Shown here: piece by piece, positions 16,148 to 24,365 of the stretch
How the letters are laid out: every line of letters starts with the position of its first letter
How positions within the stretch are numbered: the first letter of the stretch is position 1
From: an uncultured Chloroflexota bacterium
Lineage (GTDB): Bacteria; Chloroflexota; Anaerolineae; Anaerolineales; Anaerolineaceae
Assembly (NCBI GenBank): GCA_902791025.1
Contig: CADATZ010000020.1
Location: forward strand, 1 to 61,960
Direction of reading: 5' to 3'
Length of the DNA stretch: 61,960 bases
The notes under the pieces: generated by a model
What the model saw: the letters and a program-made list of their open reading frames with translations, nothing else
Told to the model about the DNA's origin: nothing
The model's database searches: none
Program-made: the position numbers and the translations under genes

Positions 16148-19042
16148 ATGAAACTGAAAATCCGAAATCCGTTCCTTGCAATTCTGCTCATGGTGCCGCT
16201 GCTGCTCATTTTTGGCGCCATATTGCTTTACAAAACCGGCAGCGATACGAACAAACGCGTAGAGGCTGACAACCAATCGAAAACAGACAGGATCGTTGAG
16301 TTACTCAGCATGTTTGAATCCCAAATAGACGAGGAGGCACAAAGTTTTTTCAACAGCTGCGAAGCCAGGACAAAACTCATGGCATACCTGTTGGAAAGCC
16401 ATATCACCGAAAATCAATACAGCGGACCGGATTTCTTTGAAAAAGGATATGTGGTTCGTTTTAATAATGGAGATATAAGCTGTATCACCCGGTCAGGTTT
16501 TATACCGGACTTCAGCCCGGATTGGCTCGACCTTGACGGGGAAGGAAAATTTTATACAGATGAGGAAAACTCAAAGTCTTTTTATGTCAGTTCTGCACGG
16601 ATCCTCGATGATTTTTATTATATTGAATTGTCCCCGATCGATGAAATATTTCAAAAACTCTTTGCTATGAACAACACGGAATTGATTTTCGAAACTCTGG
16701 AAAAGGCATTTGGCAGCCGGATCATAGGCGTCGAAATCCCTGATACATCAGCGGAGCAGTCAAATCCAAACGAACCGGTTTTTACCTTCATTTCGAAGGA
16801 CTTCGATGGCGTGACGAAACCGGAAGAGCTTGGCATAACCCCGGAGGTTCTTTCAGCAAAACCGGAAATACTTAACCTGAACGGAATAGAATATCGCTGT
16901 ACCTACAAAGATATCCGGCAATTTGACACAAACCAAACCGTAATTATTCTTTCCGATATACAAAAGGCGCTGGCTCCGGATGTTATCATAACCATCTTAT
17001 CCGTCTTCCTGTCAGCAGTTTTCATGCTCGCGTTCATTATGTCGCTTTACTGGTTTCAAGCATACGTCCGGGATCATGCTCTGATCCATTCCCAGGTCAG
17101 GAACTACCACCCGCAAAGGCTTCGCAAATTGGCTTTTTCCACCATTTTGATTGGTACATTTGGATTGTTTGTATTTGTCCTTTTTTATCAGTATGTCGCC
17201 AAAATGCGAAATGAAACAGTATCAAACCGCAGCGCTATTGAAACCATCATGAACATCTTAGGCAACGATTATGAAGAAGAATCGATTTATCGGGAGAATG
17301 GAATAAAATGGTACACGGATTGTGCGAATGGCATTGCTTCTGTCTTTTCCGTTTCTGATGATTCTTTTGTCCGATCCAAATTGACCGAACTGAATGACAT
17401 GATCGGCAGCCAATACATTATGCAGTTTGACGCTGCTGGAAACGAGATCGCTTCCAGCAACGGTTTGATTGGATACTCTCTGAAAGAAACTGATATACTG
17501 AACCTCTTCCAGCCGCTTCTCTCCGGATATAAAGAAATCATTCCGGCACCGATGGACGACCCATTTTCGAATCAGAAGTTTCAGTTTATCGGCGTCAACA
17601 TTCCGTATAAAAACTCTTTCGGGGCTTTTATTATCGCTGTCGATCCGGCAAAAGCATGGGAGGAGAGGGAGTCACAACAATTTAATGCCTTTCTGCAGCA
17701 CTTAACCACGCCGGAAAAACTTTGCGTCATCCTGAATAAACAAGATGATATCGTTCGCTATTCAAGTGAACCAACTCTGATCGGCAGAGTGATTCCCACA
17801 GTAAAGTTTTCAGACAATACTCTGGAAGAGTCAGATCTGGACACGTATGATATCAACAAAAAACGCTATTATGGGCCTTTTTTGTCCGATGATTTATATA
17901 CAGGTCTTTACCTGACAGAGGAAAATCACCTTCATAATGATACTGTGTCTGTGGCATCTATTTCAGCACTTGGGTTTTTCACAATTGCTGGTCTGATAGG
18001 GTTATTCATGCTGTCTTTTTATACACCTGAAAATTACGAAAACTATTTGGAGACACAACTAAAGAAAAAGGGAAAACACATCGACATGGATTCATTGGAG
18101 GATTTTCTGGATAAGTCCGGTGGACGCTCACCGAAAACGCTGGTCAGCCGCTGGACCAACCTGATTCCGGAAGAAAAAACGTCGCTGTTTATTCATTTGA
18201 TTCTGATATTCACCTTTATATTCCTGATTCGATTTAACAGAAGCATCAACGCAATGGTCGAGGTCACCGTTTTCGATTTCATTTTATTCGGAAGATGGCA
18301 TCGTGGTTTCAACATGCTTGGTTTCGCCGGTGCGATTCTGATTATCGCGTGTTTAATTGGCTTTATGCTGATCCGAAGCCTCATTTTGAAAATCTTTGAT
18401 GCTGTCCTTGATCCAAAAGTAAATACGGTTCTCGCCTTGATCCTCAGCCTGCTGCAATATGCCGCAGTGATTGGCTGCATATACATCATCATGGGATTTT
18501 TCGGCTTTGAACCGGCTATCCAGCTTACATCGATAGGGATCCTCTCCATGGCCATCTCTCTCGGATCCAAAGACCTGGTTGCGGATATTCTGGCGGGACT
18601 TTTCATCATTTTTGAGGATGACTTCCATGTGGGTGATTTTATCGAAGTCAACGGATTTCGCGGTATCGTACAGAATATCGGGATTCGTTCGACCCGTATC
18701 GTCGGGCTTGGTGACTACATCAAGATCATCGACAATCAAAGCATCAAAAATGTGCTGAACCTTTCCAAACTGAACACCTGGTATACGCTTGAACTCAAGG
18801 TGCCTCTGGACACTCCGATCAAGGATATTGAAGCAATGATGGAAAAAGACCTTCCGCAAGTGGCCGATGTGGTTCCTGAAATCATCAGCGGGCCTTTTTA
18901 TAAAGGTATTTGGAACATCAGCGGCGGATTAACAATTTCGATCAGCTGTGAATGTGATGAAGAAAACCTCCGTTCTCTTCAGCGGAAACTGAACCGGGAA
19001 ATCCTCCTGATGTTCAACAAAAACGGGATCAAATTGCTGTAA
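16148..19042 (+). CDS. MscS-family mechanosensitive channel with two Cache-like extracytoplasmic domains
   Basis: A 964-residue protein. A membrane anchor (about 8-30) is followed by a Cache-like extracytoplasmic domain (32-280), two helices (about 280-305 and 327-350), a second Cache-like domain (about 353-598), another helix (600-622) and three more. The MscS core begins near 790 with the pore helix LSMAISLGSKDLVADILAG, then FEDDFHVGDFIEVNGFRGIV (beta domain). The family opens an ion pore upon membrane tension. MscS homologues with duplicated ligand-sensor domains are unusual, so gating by a small molecule is a reasonable inference. The start at 16148 is chosen for GGGAG upstream and the hydrophobic anchor; ATG 16121 is an alternative. 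Confidence 0.85.
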   Translation: MKLKIRNPFLAILLMVPLLLIFGAILLYKTGSDTNKRVEADNQSKTDRIVELLSMFESQIDEEAQSFFNSCEARTKLMAYLLESHITENQYSGPDFFEKGYVVRFNNGDISCITRSGFIPDFSPDWLDLDGEGKFYTDEENSKSFYVSSARILDDFYYIELSPIDEIFQKLFAMNNTELIFETLEKAFGSRIIGVEIPDTSAEQSNPNEPVFTFISKDFDGVTKPEELGITPEVLSAKPEILNLNGIEYRCTYKDIRQFDTNQTVIILSDIQKALAPDVIITILSVFLSAVFMLAFIMSLYWFQAYVRDHALIHSQVRNYHPQRLRKLAFSTILIGTFGLFVFVLFYQYVAKMRNETVSNRSAIETIMNILGNDYEEESIYRENGIKWYTDCANGIASVFSVSDDSFVRSKLTELNDMIGSQYIMQFDAAGNEIASSNGLIGYSLKETDILNLFQPLLSGYKEIIPAPMDDPFSNQKFQFIGVNIPYKNSFGAFIIAVDPAKAWEERESQQFNAFLQHLTTPEKLCVILNKQDDIVRYSSEPTLIGRVIPTVKFSDNTLEESDLDTYDINKKRYYGPFLSDDLYTGLYLTEENHLHNDTVSVASISALGFFTIAGLIGLFMLSFYTPENYENYLETQLKKKGKHIDMDSLEDFLDKSGGRSPKTLVSRWTNLIPEEKTSLFIHLILIFTFIFLIRFNRSINAMVEVTVFDFILFGRWHRGFNMLGFAGAILIIACLIGFMLIRSLILKIFDAVLDPKVNTVLALILSLLQYAAVIGCIYIIMGFFGFEPAIQLTSIGILSMAISLGSKDLVADILAGLFIIFEDDFHVGDFIEVNGFRGIVQNIGIRSTRIVGLGDYIKIIDNQSIKNVLNLSKLNTWYTLELKVPLDTPIKDIEAMMEKDLPQVADVVPEIISGPFYKGIWNISGGLTISISCECDEENLRSLQRKLNREILLMFNKNGIKLL

Positions 19043-19187
19043 GCAGGCCGTTAAAATTCATGCCCTGACCAGCGCACCTGGCCGGTTGACCCGGGTGACC
19101 GGACACCGAGCTGCATCGCTGATTTAGCAGCCTGCTGAATCGTGACAGTGAACTTTTCCGGGTGTTTTTTTCTGGAACGTATTCCCC

Positions 19188-19216
19188 TTGACCCGATTGG
19201 GGGAAAGTGGTAAATT
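19188..19216 (+). promoter_or_regulatory. Promoter of the DUF5692 gene
   Basis: TTGACC (19188-19193), a 17-bp spacer and TAAATT (19211-19216) lie about 85 bp upstream of the start codon. The 257-bp gap before the gene also contains a GC-rich imperfect hairpin (CCGGT...ACCGG, about 19080-19105) after the MscS gene, without a clear T-run. Confidence 0.5.
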
Positions 19217-19299
19217 TATCATATATTATTTCAAAAACTCCAGAGGGTGCGGTGATTTGCTCTTTCGGAGTTTCGATCATTTATGGTTAGGGGGAAAAG

Positions 19300-20412
19300 A
19301 TGTTTTTCCAAATCACTACCTTGTCCCAGCTGCTTGGCTGGGTGTTGGTGTTTGTCGGGCTGATCCTTCTCAATGAGATCGGCCGCCGGACAAAGATGGG
19401 CGGGATGATCCTGTTTGTCATCATCCCGGGCGCACTCACCGTGTACTACATTCTGGCGCACGTGGGTCTGTTTGGAGGAAAAGCCAATCCGACCGTTGCT
19501 TATATGGATGGCTGGTTCCATTATTTCAAGCTGTATGCTGCTGATATCGGCTGTGTCGGTTTCATGATGATCAAGTATAAGTGGGGACTCGGGAAAAAGA
19601 AGTGGTTCAAATGGTATCCCTGGTTCATCGTTGCCGCAAACATCATGATCGCCAACGTCTCCGATATGGAATCCGCACTGGCTGCCCATGCCATTTCCGG
19701 AAACTTTTCGGGTGCATGGTGGGCTTCCAATGAAGGCGTCTTCCTTTATGGCGGCTGGTGGAATATTGTCAATGCCCTCGCGGGATTGCTCAATATTTTC
19801 TGCATGACCGGATGTATTCATCTCTATACGTCCAACGACAAAAACAAGTCCGATATGCTCTGGCCGGACATGACCATCTGGTTCATTGTCGCCTATGATA
19901 TCTGGAATTTTGAATACACCTACCTGAACCTGCCGACGCACGCCTGGTACTGTGGCCTCGCGCTGCTGCTGGCTCCGACCTTCGCCAATGCGCTGTGGAA
20001 CAAGGGTGCCTGGATCCAGAACCGCGCCAATACTCTGGCGATCTGGTGCATGTGGGCACAGACTGTGCCGCTCTTCCAGCTCAGCGGGATCTTCGCTGCC
20101 GTGCTGCCTTCCGTTTATGGCGGAGCCGCTGCCAACGGTGTCACGACCATGAACCTCTATGAACAGGCTATCGGTCTTTATAACGCCGGCCTTGGCAAGA
20201 CTGCCGCTGCCGGTGAGGCTGTCGCAGCTATGGGCATCACTGCCGATCCGCGTATGCAGAGCCTGATCGCGATCCTTTCCATCGCTGTCAACGTGGTGTG
20301 CATCTCTGTCATCGTCAAGCGCGCTGTCAAGATGAAGAAGAATCCTTATTCCAACGAAGTGTTCGTCGGCACCAGGGATTACGAAGAAGCCATGAAGCGG
20401 GCTGCGATATAA
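19300..20412 (+). CDS. DUF5692 family membrane protein
   Basis: A 370-residue protein with 8 or 9 predicted membrane helices. The start (MFFQITTLSQLLGWVLVF, then LLNEIGRRTKMGG) and the tryptophan-rich central blocks (WFKWYPWFIVAANI, WWNIVNALAG, WPDMTIWFIVAYDIWNFEYTYLN) match the DUF5692 family, of unknown function, found in gut and rumen anaerobes. Codon use is strongly biased towards C- and G-ending codons compared with neighbours, suggesting high expression. A GGGGGAAAA site precedes the ATG. A palindromic element begins 12 bp after the stop. Confidence 0.75.
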   Translation: MFFQITTLSQLLGWVLVFVGLILLNEIGRRTKMGGMILFVIIPGALTVYYILAHVGLFGGKANPTVAYMDGWFHYFKLYAADIGCVGFMMIKYKWGLGKKKWFKWYPWFIVAANIMIANVSDMESALAAHAISGNFSGAWWASNEGVFLYGGWWNIVNALAGLLNIFCMTGCIHLYTSNDKNKSDMLWPDMTIWFIVAYDIWNFEYTYLNLPTHAWYCGLALLLAPTFANALWNKGAWIQNRANTLAIWCMWAQTVPLFQLSGIFAAVLPSVYGGAAANGVTTMNLYEQAIGLYNAGLGKTAAAGEAVAAMGITADPRMQSLIAILSIAVNVVCISVIVKRAVKMKKNPYSNEVFVGTRDYEEAMKRAAI

Positions 20413-20424
20413 TAAAAGCAACTC

Positions 20425-20503
20425 CTGTTTAGAAGCAACGCACATGGGGACTGGCATCTTGTGTCGCAATGCCGACACAAGCGTGCCTGTCCCCATGTGC
20501 TTT
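20425..20503 (-). repeat. Palindromic repeat element, copy 7
   Basis: The left boundary CTGTTTAG (20425-20432) is followed by GCACATGGGGACTGGCATC, the stem CTTGTGTCGCAATGCCGACACAAG, and GCGTGCCTGTCCCCATGTGC. It lies between the convergent DUF5692 and His-rich genes. Confidence 0.9.
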
Positions 20504-20509
20504 ATGCGG

Positions 20510-20731
20510 TTACCACATCCGGCCGCGGCCCATGTGATGGTGATGGTGGTGATGATGACCGCGGCACATCATTGGGTCATGATAGTGCCGATATCCCATT
20601 CCCATCCCCCAGGGGCCGAAACCGCCGAAAGGATAGAAGAAATTCCGCGGGCGGCGATACCCGTAAAACGGGCGGGAAAACAGGCGGCCGACGAAGGCCA
20701 GTACAACAACAAATAAGATGAAACCGAACAT
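20510..20731 (-). CDS. 73-residue His-rich membrane mini-protein under a Mn2+ riboswitch
   Basis: One N-terminal membrane helix (residues 2-18, FGFILFVVVLAFVGRLF) is followed by an Arg/Tyr/Phe/Gly-rich segment and a C-terminal metal-ligand patch: H49, H51, M54, M55, C56, then eight consecutive histidines (59-66). The ATG at 20731 is chosen because AAAGGAG stands 8 nt upstream; the ATG two codons earlier would leave only 2 nt. The gene is preceded by a promoter, a yybP-ykoY-type aptamer and an overlapping terminator, so I infer a role in manganese (or another divalent metal) tolerance or sensing at the membrane. I know of no described family. Confidence 0.75.
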   Translation of the reverse strand: MFGFILFVVVLAFVGRLFSRPFYGYRRPRNFFYPFGGFGPWGMGMGYRHYHDPMMCRGHHHHHHHHMGRGRMW

Positions 20732-20777
20732 TGTCATTCTCCTTTCGCAGATCGCTCTGCACTGGGTTCGTCGTAAT

Positions 20778-20823
20778 AAAAAAACGAGGCTTTTATCACG
20801 ACGCTGGTCGTATAAAAGTCTCG
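20778..20823 (-). terminator. Riboswitch expression-platform terminator
   Basis: On the minus strand CGAG-A-CTTTTAT-ACGAC pairs with GTCGT-G-ATAAAAG-C-CTCG around the loop CAGC, followed by seven Ts (20784-20778). The ascending arm reuses the GAGACTTTT end of the aptamer, so aptamer closing and terminator formation exclude each other. Confidence 0.85.
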
Positions 20824-20903
20824 CCTCTTATGCTTAGCCGGGTAATCAATTACCGTAATGACGGCGGGGGCTCCACTTTCTGTGGCTGGCTACTCCCTTT
20901 CTT
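20817..20903 (-). ncRNA. yybP-ykoY (Mn2+) riboswitch aptamer
   Basis: The minus strand contains AAAGGGAGTAGCC, a P2 hairpin (GCCAC/GTGG), the conserved GCCGTCATTACG, a P4 hairpin (GGTAA/TTACC) leading into CCGGC, and the closing GGCGAGACTTTT. The order and the sequences GGGAGUAGC, CGUCA, CCGGC and GCGAGAC match the yybP-ykoY class as known from Lactococcus and E. coli mntP. These RNAs bind Mn2+ at the docked L1/L3 loops. Mn2+ should stabilise P1 (AAAG with CUUU), break the terminator and turn the downstream gene on. Confidence 0.82.
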
Positions 20904-20911
20904 CATTTAAG

Positions 20912-20940
20912 ATAATACCCTGTTTTTTATCAAATTTCAA
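20912..20940 (-). promoter_or_regulatory. Promoter of the riboswitch transcript
   Basis: TTGAAA (20940-20935), exactly 17 bp, then TATTAT (20917-20912) on the minus strand. Transcription would begin about 20905, immediately before the aptamer. Confidence 0.8.
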
Positions 20941-21044
20941 GTACCTTTGCCCCATTCTAATCCGTTTCTAATGATTCTCATGAGATATACAGAGGACCGG
21001 GAAATATATTACGCAATTAGCTTCTGTTAATAATGTCTTCATTT

Positions 21045-21662
21045 TCAAAAGATTTGGCCCGGAAGTTTGAGTTTTACTTTCGGAGGGAATGTTTTGTCAA
21101 ATTCTTCTGCTTCTGTCTCATCCACATAGTATCCCGGAGGCGTCTGATAGATGCCGGTGATGCCGCTCAGGTATCCCGGGATCAGCTCTTTGCATAAAAA
21201 GAACGAGTCATCCGCGCCTTCCGGCAGGTCATGGTAACGGATCCCGAAGTTCCGTGCATAATCAAAGCCGCTTTTCCCGTAAAAATCGATGTTTCCTTCG
21301 AACAAAACCGCACCGAATCCCATTTCCGCCGCTTTTTCCAGAGAGTAATCCAGCAGCTGCTTTCCGTATCCCTTGCGCTTCAGCTCCGGCGTGATGCAGA
21401 TCGGCCCCATGGTCAGGACGGGAATATCCCTGCCGTCATCCGCATTGATGACTGTCCGCATGAACATGTTCTGGCCAATCAGTCTGCCATCCAGTTCCAT
21501 AACGAAATCGAGCTCATTCACAAACGCCGGATCATTCCGCAGCACATGGATCACATAATGCTCGCTGCATCCCGGACGATACACATTCCAGAACGATTCC
21601 CTGATCAGGTTCTCAACCGTCCTGCAGTCCTTTTTTTCTTCCAAACGAATAGCTAATGACAT
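21045..21662 (-). CDS. GNAT family N-acetyltransferase (YhbS-like)
   Basis: A 205-residue acetyltransferase. The acetyl-CoA site motif LKRKGYGKQLL is at about 94-104, preceded by the VLTMGPICITPE strand and followed by GFGAVLFEGNIDFYGKSGF, all typical of the YhbS/Eis-like GNATs. The ATG at 21662 has GGGGGAT upstream; the longer frame lacks a site. The substrate is unknown. Downstream neighbour on the same strand is the riboswitch unit, with its own promoter. Confidence 0.85.
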   Translation of the reverse strand: MSLAIRLEEKKDCRTVENLIRESFWNVYRPGCSEHYVIHVLRNDPAFVNELDFVMELDGRLIGQNMFMRTVINADDGRDIPVLTMGPICITPELKRKGYGKQLLDYSLEKAAEMGFGAVLFEGNIDFYGKSGFDYARNFGIRYHDLPEGADDSFFLCKELIPGYLSGITGIYQTPPGYYVDETEAEEFDKTFPPKVKLKLPGQIF

Positions 21663-21845
21663 ACAATATCCCCCTATTAAAAATATTTCAGTTAAAGCAT
21701 CCATGTCCAATAAACCGGAAGAAATGATAGATTGTTCATTTCCATATAATCTGCAGTGTGTAAAACATATGCTGTATCTAATTGTTCCGTCTCATCTTAC
21801 ACCTATTCGAGATTATTGTTTGTCAGATTCAGCACCTTTTCAAGG

Positions 21846-22178
21846 TTAATTACATTCTAACAACAAATCATGATTTTTGGTAATTTCTTCAAGCTCCGGA
21901 AGATCTTCATAGACTTCATTCAAAAATTCCAGATAATCATTCAAACTCCCGATGATCTTTTGAAACACGGATGTATCCACAAATGTGCTGACAGCTCCGT
22001 ATTGACGGAAGCTGTTCCAGGAATATTTCTCAGCCGGACAGAGATTGGCATCCCGGGGATTATTGATGATGTAGCGGAATGCGTTCAGAAGATAACCTTC
22101 ACTTTCGATTGGTATGCTTTTGTATTTTCCTCCGAAAAGGTGACCGGATTGGCTGAAAATGCGAGCTGTGTGTGGCAT
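21846..22178 (-). pseudogene. Remnant of a REP-associated (Y1/IS200-like) transposase
   Basis: About 100 residues match the C-terminal part of Y1-type REP-associated tyrosine transposases: SQSGHLFGGKYKSIPIESEG, YLLNAFRYIINNPRDA and YSWNSFRQYG are the family blocks after the catalytic HUH and tyrosine region. The N-terminal half with the HUH motif is missing, and the region upstream (22179-22290) contains no trace of it in frame. Such enzymes mobilise short palindromic REP elements in cis and in trans. Its presence beside many palindromic repeats is suggestive. Confidence 0.75.
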
Positions 22179-22409
22179 GATGAAAATACTCCCTTTTTTT
22201 TCAGTATATTGAAATGGGGAAAATTGTCAAGCCCCCAATTTTGAGGCAGCGGGGTCGACCCCTCGTTTCCTCGAAATGACATGAGAGCGGGATATGAAAA
22301 ATACGGAAACTATTCTAAAATAAAGTATACGGGTAAAATTATAATGAGTGCAGTGTGATAACATCAAAAGCGCAAAACAATATTATCCAACGGGGACTGT
22401 ACCGCAGGG

Positions 22410-22500
22410 GCGAAGCACATGGGGAGCACGTGGGGAGCACGTGGGGTCTAGCATCTTGTGTCGCGAAGCCGACACAAGTGTGCCTGTCCCCATGTGCGGC
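22410..22500 (-). repeat. Palindromic repeat element, copy 8
   Basis: GCACATGGGGAGCACGTGGGGAGCACGTGGGG (arm duplicated by short slippage), the stem CTTGTGTCGCGAAGCCGACACAAG, then TGTGCCTGTCCCCATGTGC. It lies in the 614-bp gene-free stretch between the transposase remnant and the DUF4157 gene. Confidence 0.85.
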
Positions 22501-22526
22501 ACTAAACAAAGGAACATAGCCGCTCC

Positions 22527-22765
22527 CAGCGACGCACTTGGGGACAGCTCCCAGCGACGCACACGGGACAGCTCCCAGCGACGCACTTGGGGACAGATCA
22601 CCAGCGACGCACACGGGACAGCTCCCAGCGACGCACACGGGACAGATCACCAGCGACGCACTTGGGGACAGGCACGCTTGTGCGGGCTGCGCCGCACAAG
22701 TTGCCAGACCCCACGTGCTCCACACATGCTCCCCACGTGCTCCGCATGTGCTTCGGGCTGAAAAG
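22527..22765 (+). repeat. Tandem head repeats leading into palindromic element, copy 9
   Basis: Five tandem units of 24-26 bp (starting at 22527, 22552, 22576, 22602 and 22626) share CAGCGACGCAC and GGGACAG. They alternate between CTTGG and CACGG cores and between CTCC and ATCAC ends. A sixth unit at 22651 continues into a full palindromic element ending in CTGAAAAG (22758-22765). The units are copies of the element's own left head, so they arose by repeated partial duplication. Confidence 0.85.
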
Positions 22766-22792
22766 TTACGACCCGGTAGAATGAGGTGTTGA

Positions 22793-24085
22793 ATGAGTTA
22801 TATATACGCACAGCAGAAAAAGAAGACCGGCCAAAAGACGAACGCGGAGCCTTTGAGCGGCGGGATAACAGAATCCGCCATCCCCAACAGCGCAATGATG
22901 GAGAACCTCGGCCATCAGGTCGATATGCCCACGGTGATGCGCGAGAAGATGGAAGATTCCTTCGGCATGGACCTGACGGCCGTAAAGCTTTATGAGAACA
23001 AAGAGGTGGGCAAGGCCGGGGCCGAAGCCGTCGCGCAGGGCAGCAAGATCGCCTTTGCGCCGGGCAAGCTGGACTTTTCCAGCACCCGCGGTCAGGCGCT
23101 GCTCGGTCATGAGATCTCCCACATCGCCTCACAGGCAAGGGGGGAAGTGAAAGGCAGCGGTCTGGTGAACGATTCCGCCCTTGAAGCCCGTGCCGACCGC
23201 GAAGGCCTTATGGCCGCCCGCGGGGAAAGCGTCACGCCGGGCCACGGCGGCGCAGCCGCGGCACTCTCGAACGCCTCCGCCGCATCCGCGGCAGGCCCGA
23301 TGCAGGCCAAAAGCGGGAGAAAAAAGCTGCAAAAGAAAGCAAAAGCGGATATGGAGGAGGCGAATAGCCCTATTCTCGAGGATGATATAGACCTGGACAA
23401 TGAACTGACAGCGGATAAAATGTTCCGTCTCGGTGCCGCGAAGATGCGGCAAGACCAGGAATATGGAACAGCCAAGCAAAATAAAATAGATGAACTTAAA
23501 GCAAAGTACTACAACGAGAATAAGAATAATGGATTAACTGATAATCAAGCGTTAAATAAAGCAGAAGATGATGCCATTGAAGAGACCGGCGATATAATAA
23601 AAAAGAAAGACTACCGCTACCTTTCAGATGAAGAACAGGAATGGCTGGATAATATGCTCGAGAATCCCGATTTGGATATATTACGAGTGCTAAACAAACG
23701 GCGGAATCAGTTAGGAGAGCAGGTTTATCAGCACCGTCAAAACCTGGCTGCGAACCATCCGGGTGAGGATAAAGAAAAGCTGGACCTTGAGACCGCCTAC
23801 TCTCCCATCGGTACGAACTATTCAGTGTACGATTTATTGCTGAGTTACTCAAAGGATGAAGACGTCTCCAAGAAATTGCAGGATATAGATGTCAAAAACG
23901 CAAATCCGGAGCAGACCAGGATTCAGAAAAACGCGCAGGAGACCGTTATCCATGGCTCTAATAAATTGGTTAACAATTATTTAAAGACGAATCAAGGCAA
24001 AGAACAGGAGAAAATGCTCTTCAAACAGCATCTCAAAAGGCTGGGAGAACTATCCGGAAAGAAGAAAAAACTTAGGATAAAGTAA
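22793..24085 (+). CDS. DUF4157-like protein A (HExxH leader with variable C-terminus)
   Basis: A 430-residue protein with no signal peptide. Residues 1-176 are the module shared with three other genes here: MSYxYxQQKK, an [LI]PNS motif at 30-33, GHQVDMPTVMREKMEDSFGMDL, the HEISH zinc-protease-like motif at 106-110, LEARADREG (130-138), and an alanine/glycine linker ending GPMQAKSGRK. This resembles DUF4157, found on toxin and injection-system cargo. Residues 177-430 are unique, charged and helical (NKIDELKAKYYNENKNNG onwards) with no recognised domain; a toxin or effector role is inference. GAGGTG precedes the ATG. No immunity-like gene follows. Confidence 0.8.
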   Translation: MSYIYAQQKKKTGQKTNAEPLSGGITESAIPNSAMMENLGHQVDMPTVMREKMEDSFGMDLTAVKLYENKEVGKAGAEAVAQGSKIAFAPGKLDFSSTRGQALLGHEISHIASQARGEVKGSGLVNDSALEARADREGLMAARGESVTPGHGGAAAALSNASAASAAGPMQAKSGRKKLQKKAKADMEEANSPILEDDIDLDNELTADKMFRLGAAKMRQDQEYGTAKQNKIDELKAKYYNENKNNGLTDNQALNKAEDDAIEETGDIIKKKDYRYLSDEEQEWLDNMLENPDLDILRVLNKRRNQLGEQVYQHRQNLAANHPGEDKEKLDLETAYSPIGTNYSVYDLLLSYSKDEDVSKKLQDIDVKNANPEQTRIQKNAQETVIHGSNKLVNNYLKTNQGKEQEKMLFKQHLKRLGELSGKKKKLRIK

Positions 24086-24121
24086 AAATAGCCGAGGACC
24101 GGGGCCTGTCCCCAAATCCCT

Positions 24122-24200
24122 TTGAATGTCATGTACGCTCAGCAGAAAAAGAACATACAGTTCTCGCTCTATGTTCAATATGATAAAATGTAACTATTCA
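24122..24200 (+). pseudogene. Stub of a further DUF4157-like gene
   Basis: TTGAATGTC followed by ATGTACGCTCAGCAGAAAAAG closely matches the start region of protein A (leader plus the YAQQKK codons). The frame then leaves homology and ends within about 15 codons. It appears to be the 5' tip of another family member, cut off before a palindromic element. Confidence 0.6.
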
Positions 24201-24289
24201 GAACCCGCTGCGACGCACATGGGGACAGGCACGCTTGTTTGGGCTGCGCCGCACAAGATGCCAGTCCCCACGTGCTTCTTCCTGAATAG
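24194..24289 (+). repeat. Palindromic repeat element, copy 10 (complete, 96 bp)
   Basis: CTATTCAG (24194-24201) and CTGAATAG (24282-24289) bound the element. Inside are GCACATGGGGACAGGCACGC and GATGCCAGTCCCCACGTGC around the stem TTGTTTGGGCTGCGCCGCACAA. Confidence 0.92.
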
Positions 24290-24365
24290 CAAATCAAAAG
24301 ACTGGCAAAACTATCCAAAAAGAGAAGATGACAGCTGAGCGAGGTACAGCGGAAGGAGACAAAGG

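Noticed and set aside
22527..22660. Regular repeats that look like a small CRISPR array
   Set aside because: Units are contiguous with no unique spacers, differ in length, and are copies of the head of a palindromic element. No cas gene is present.
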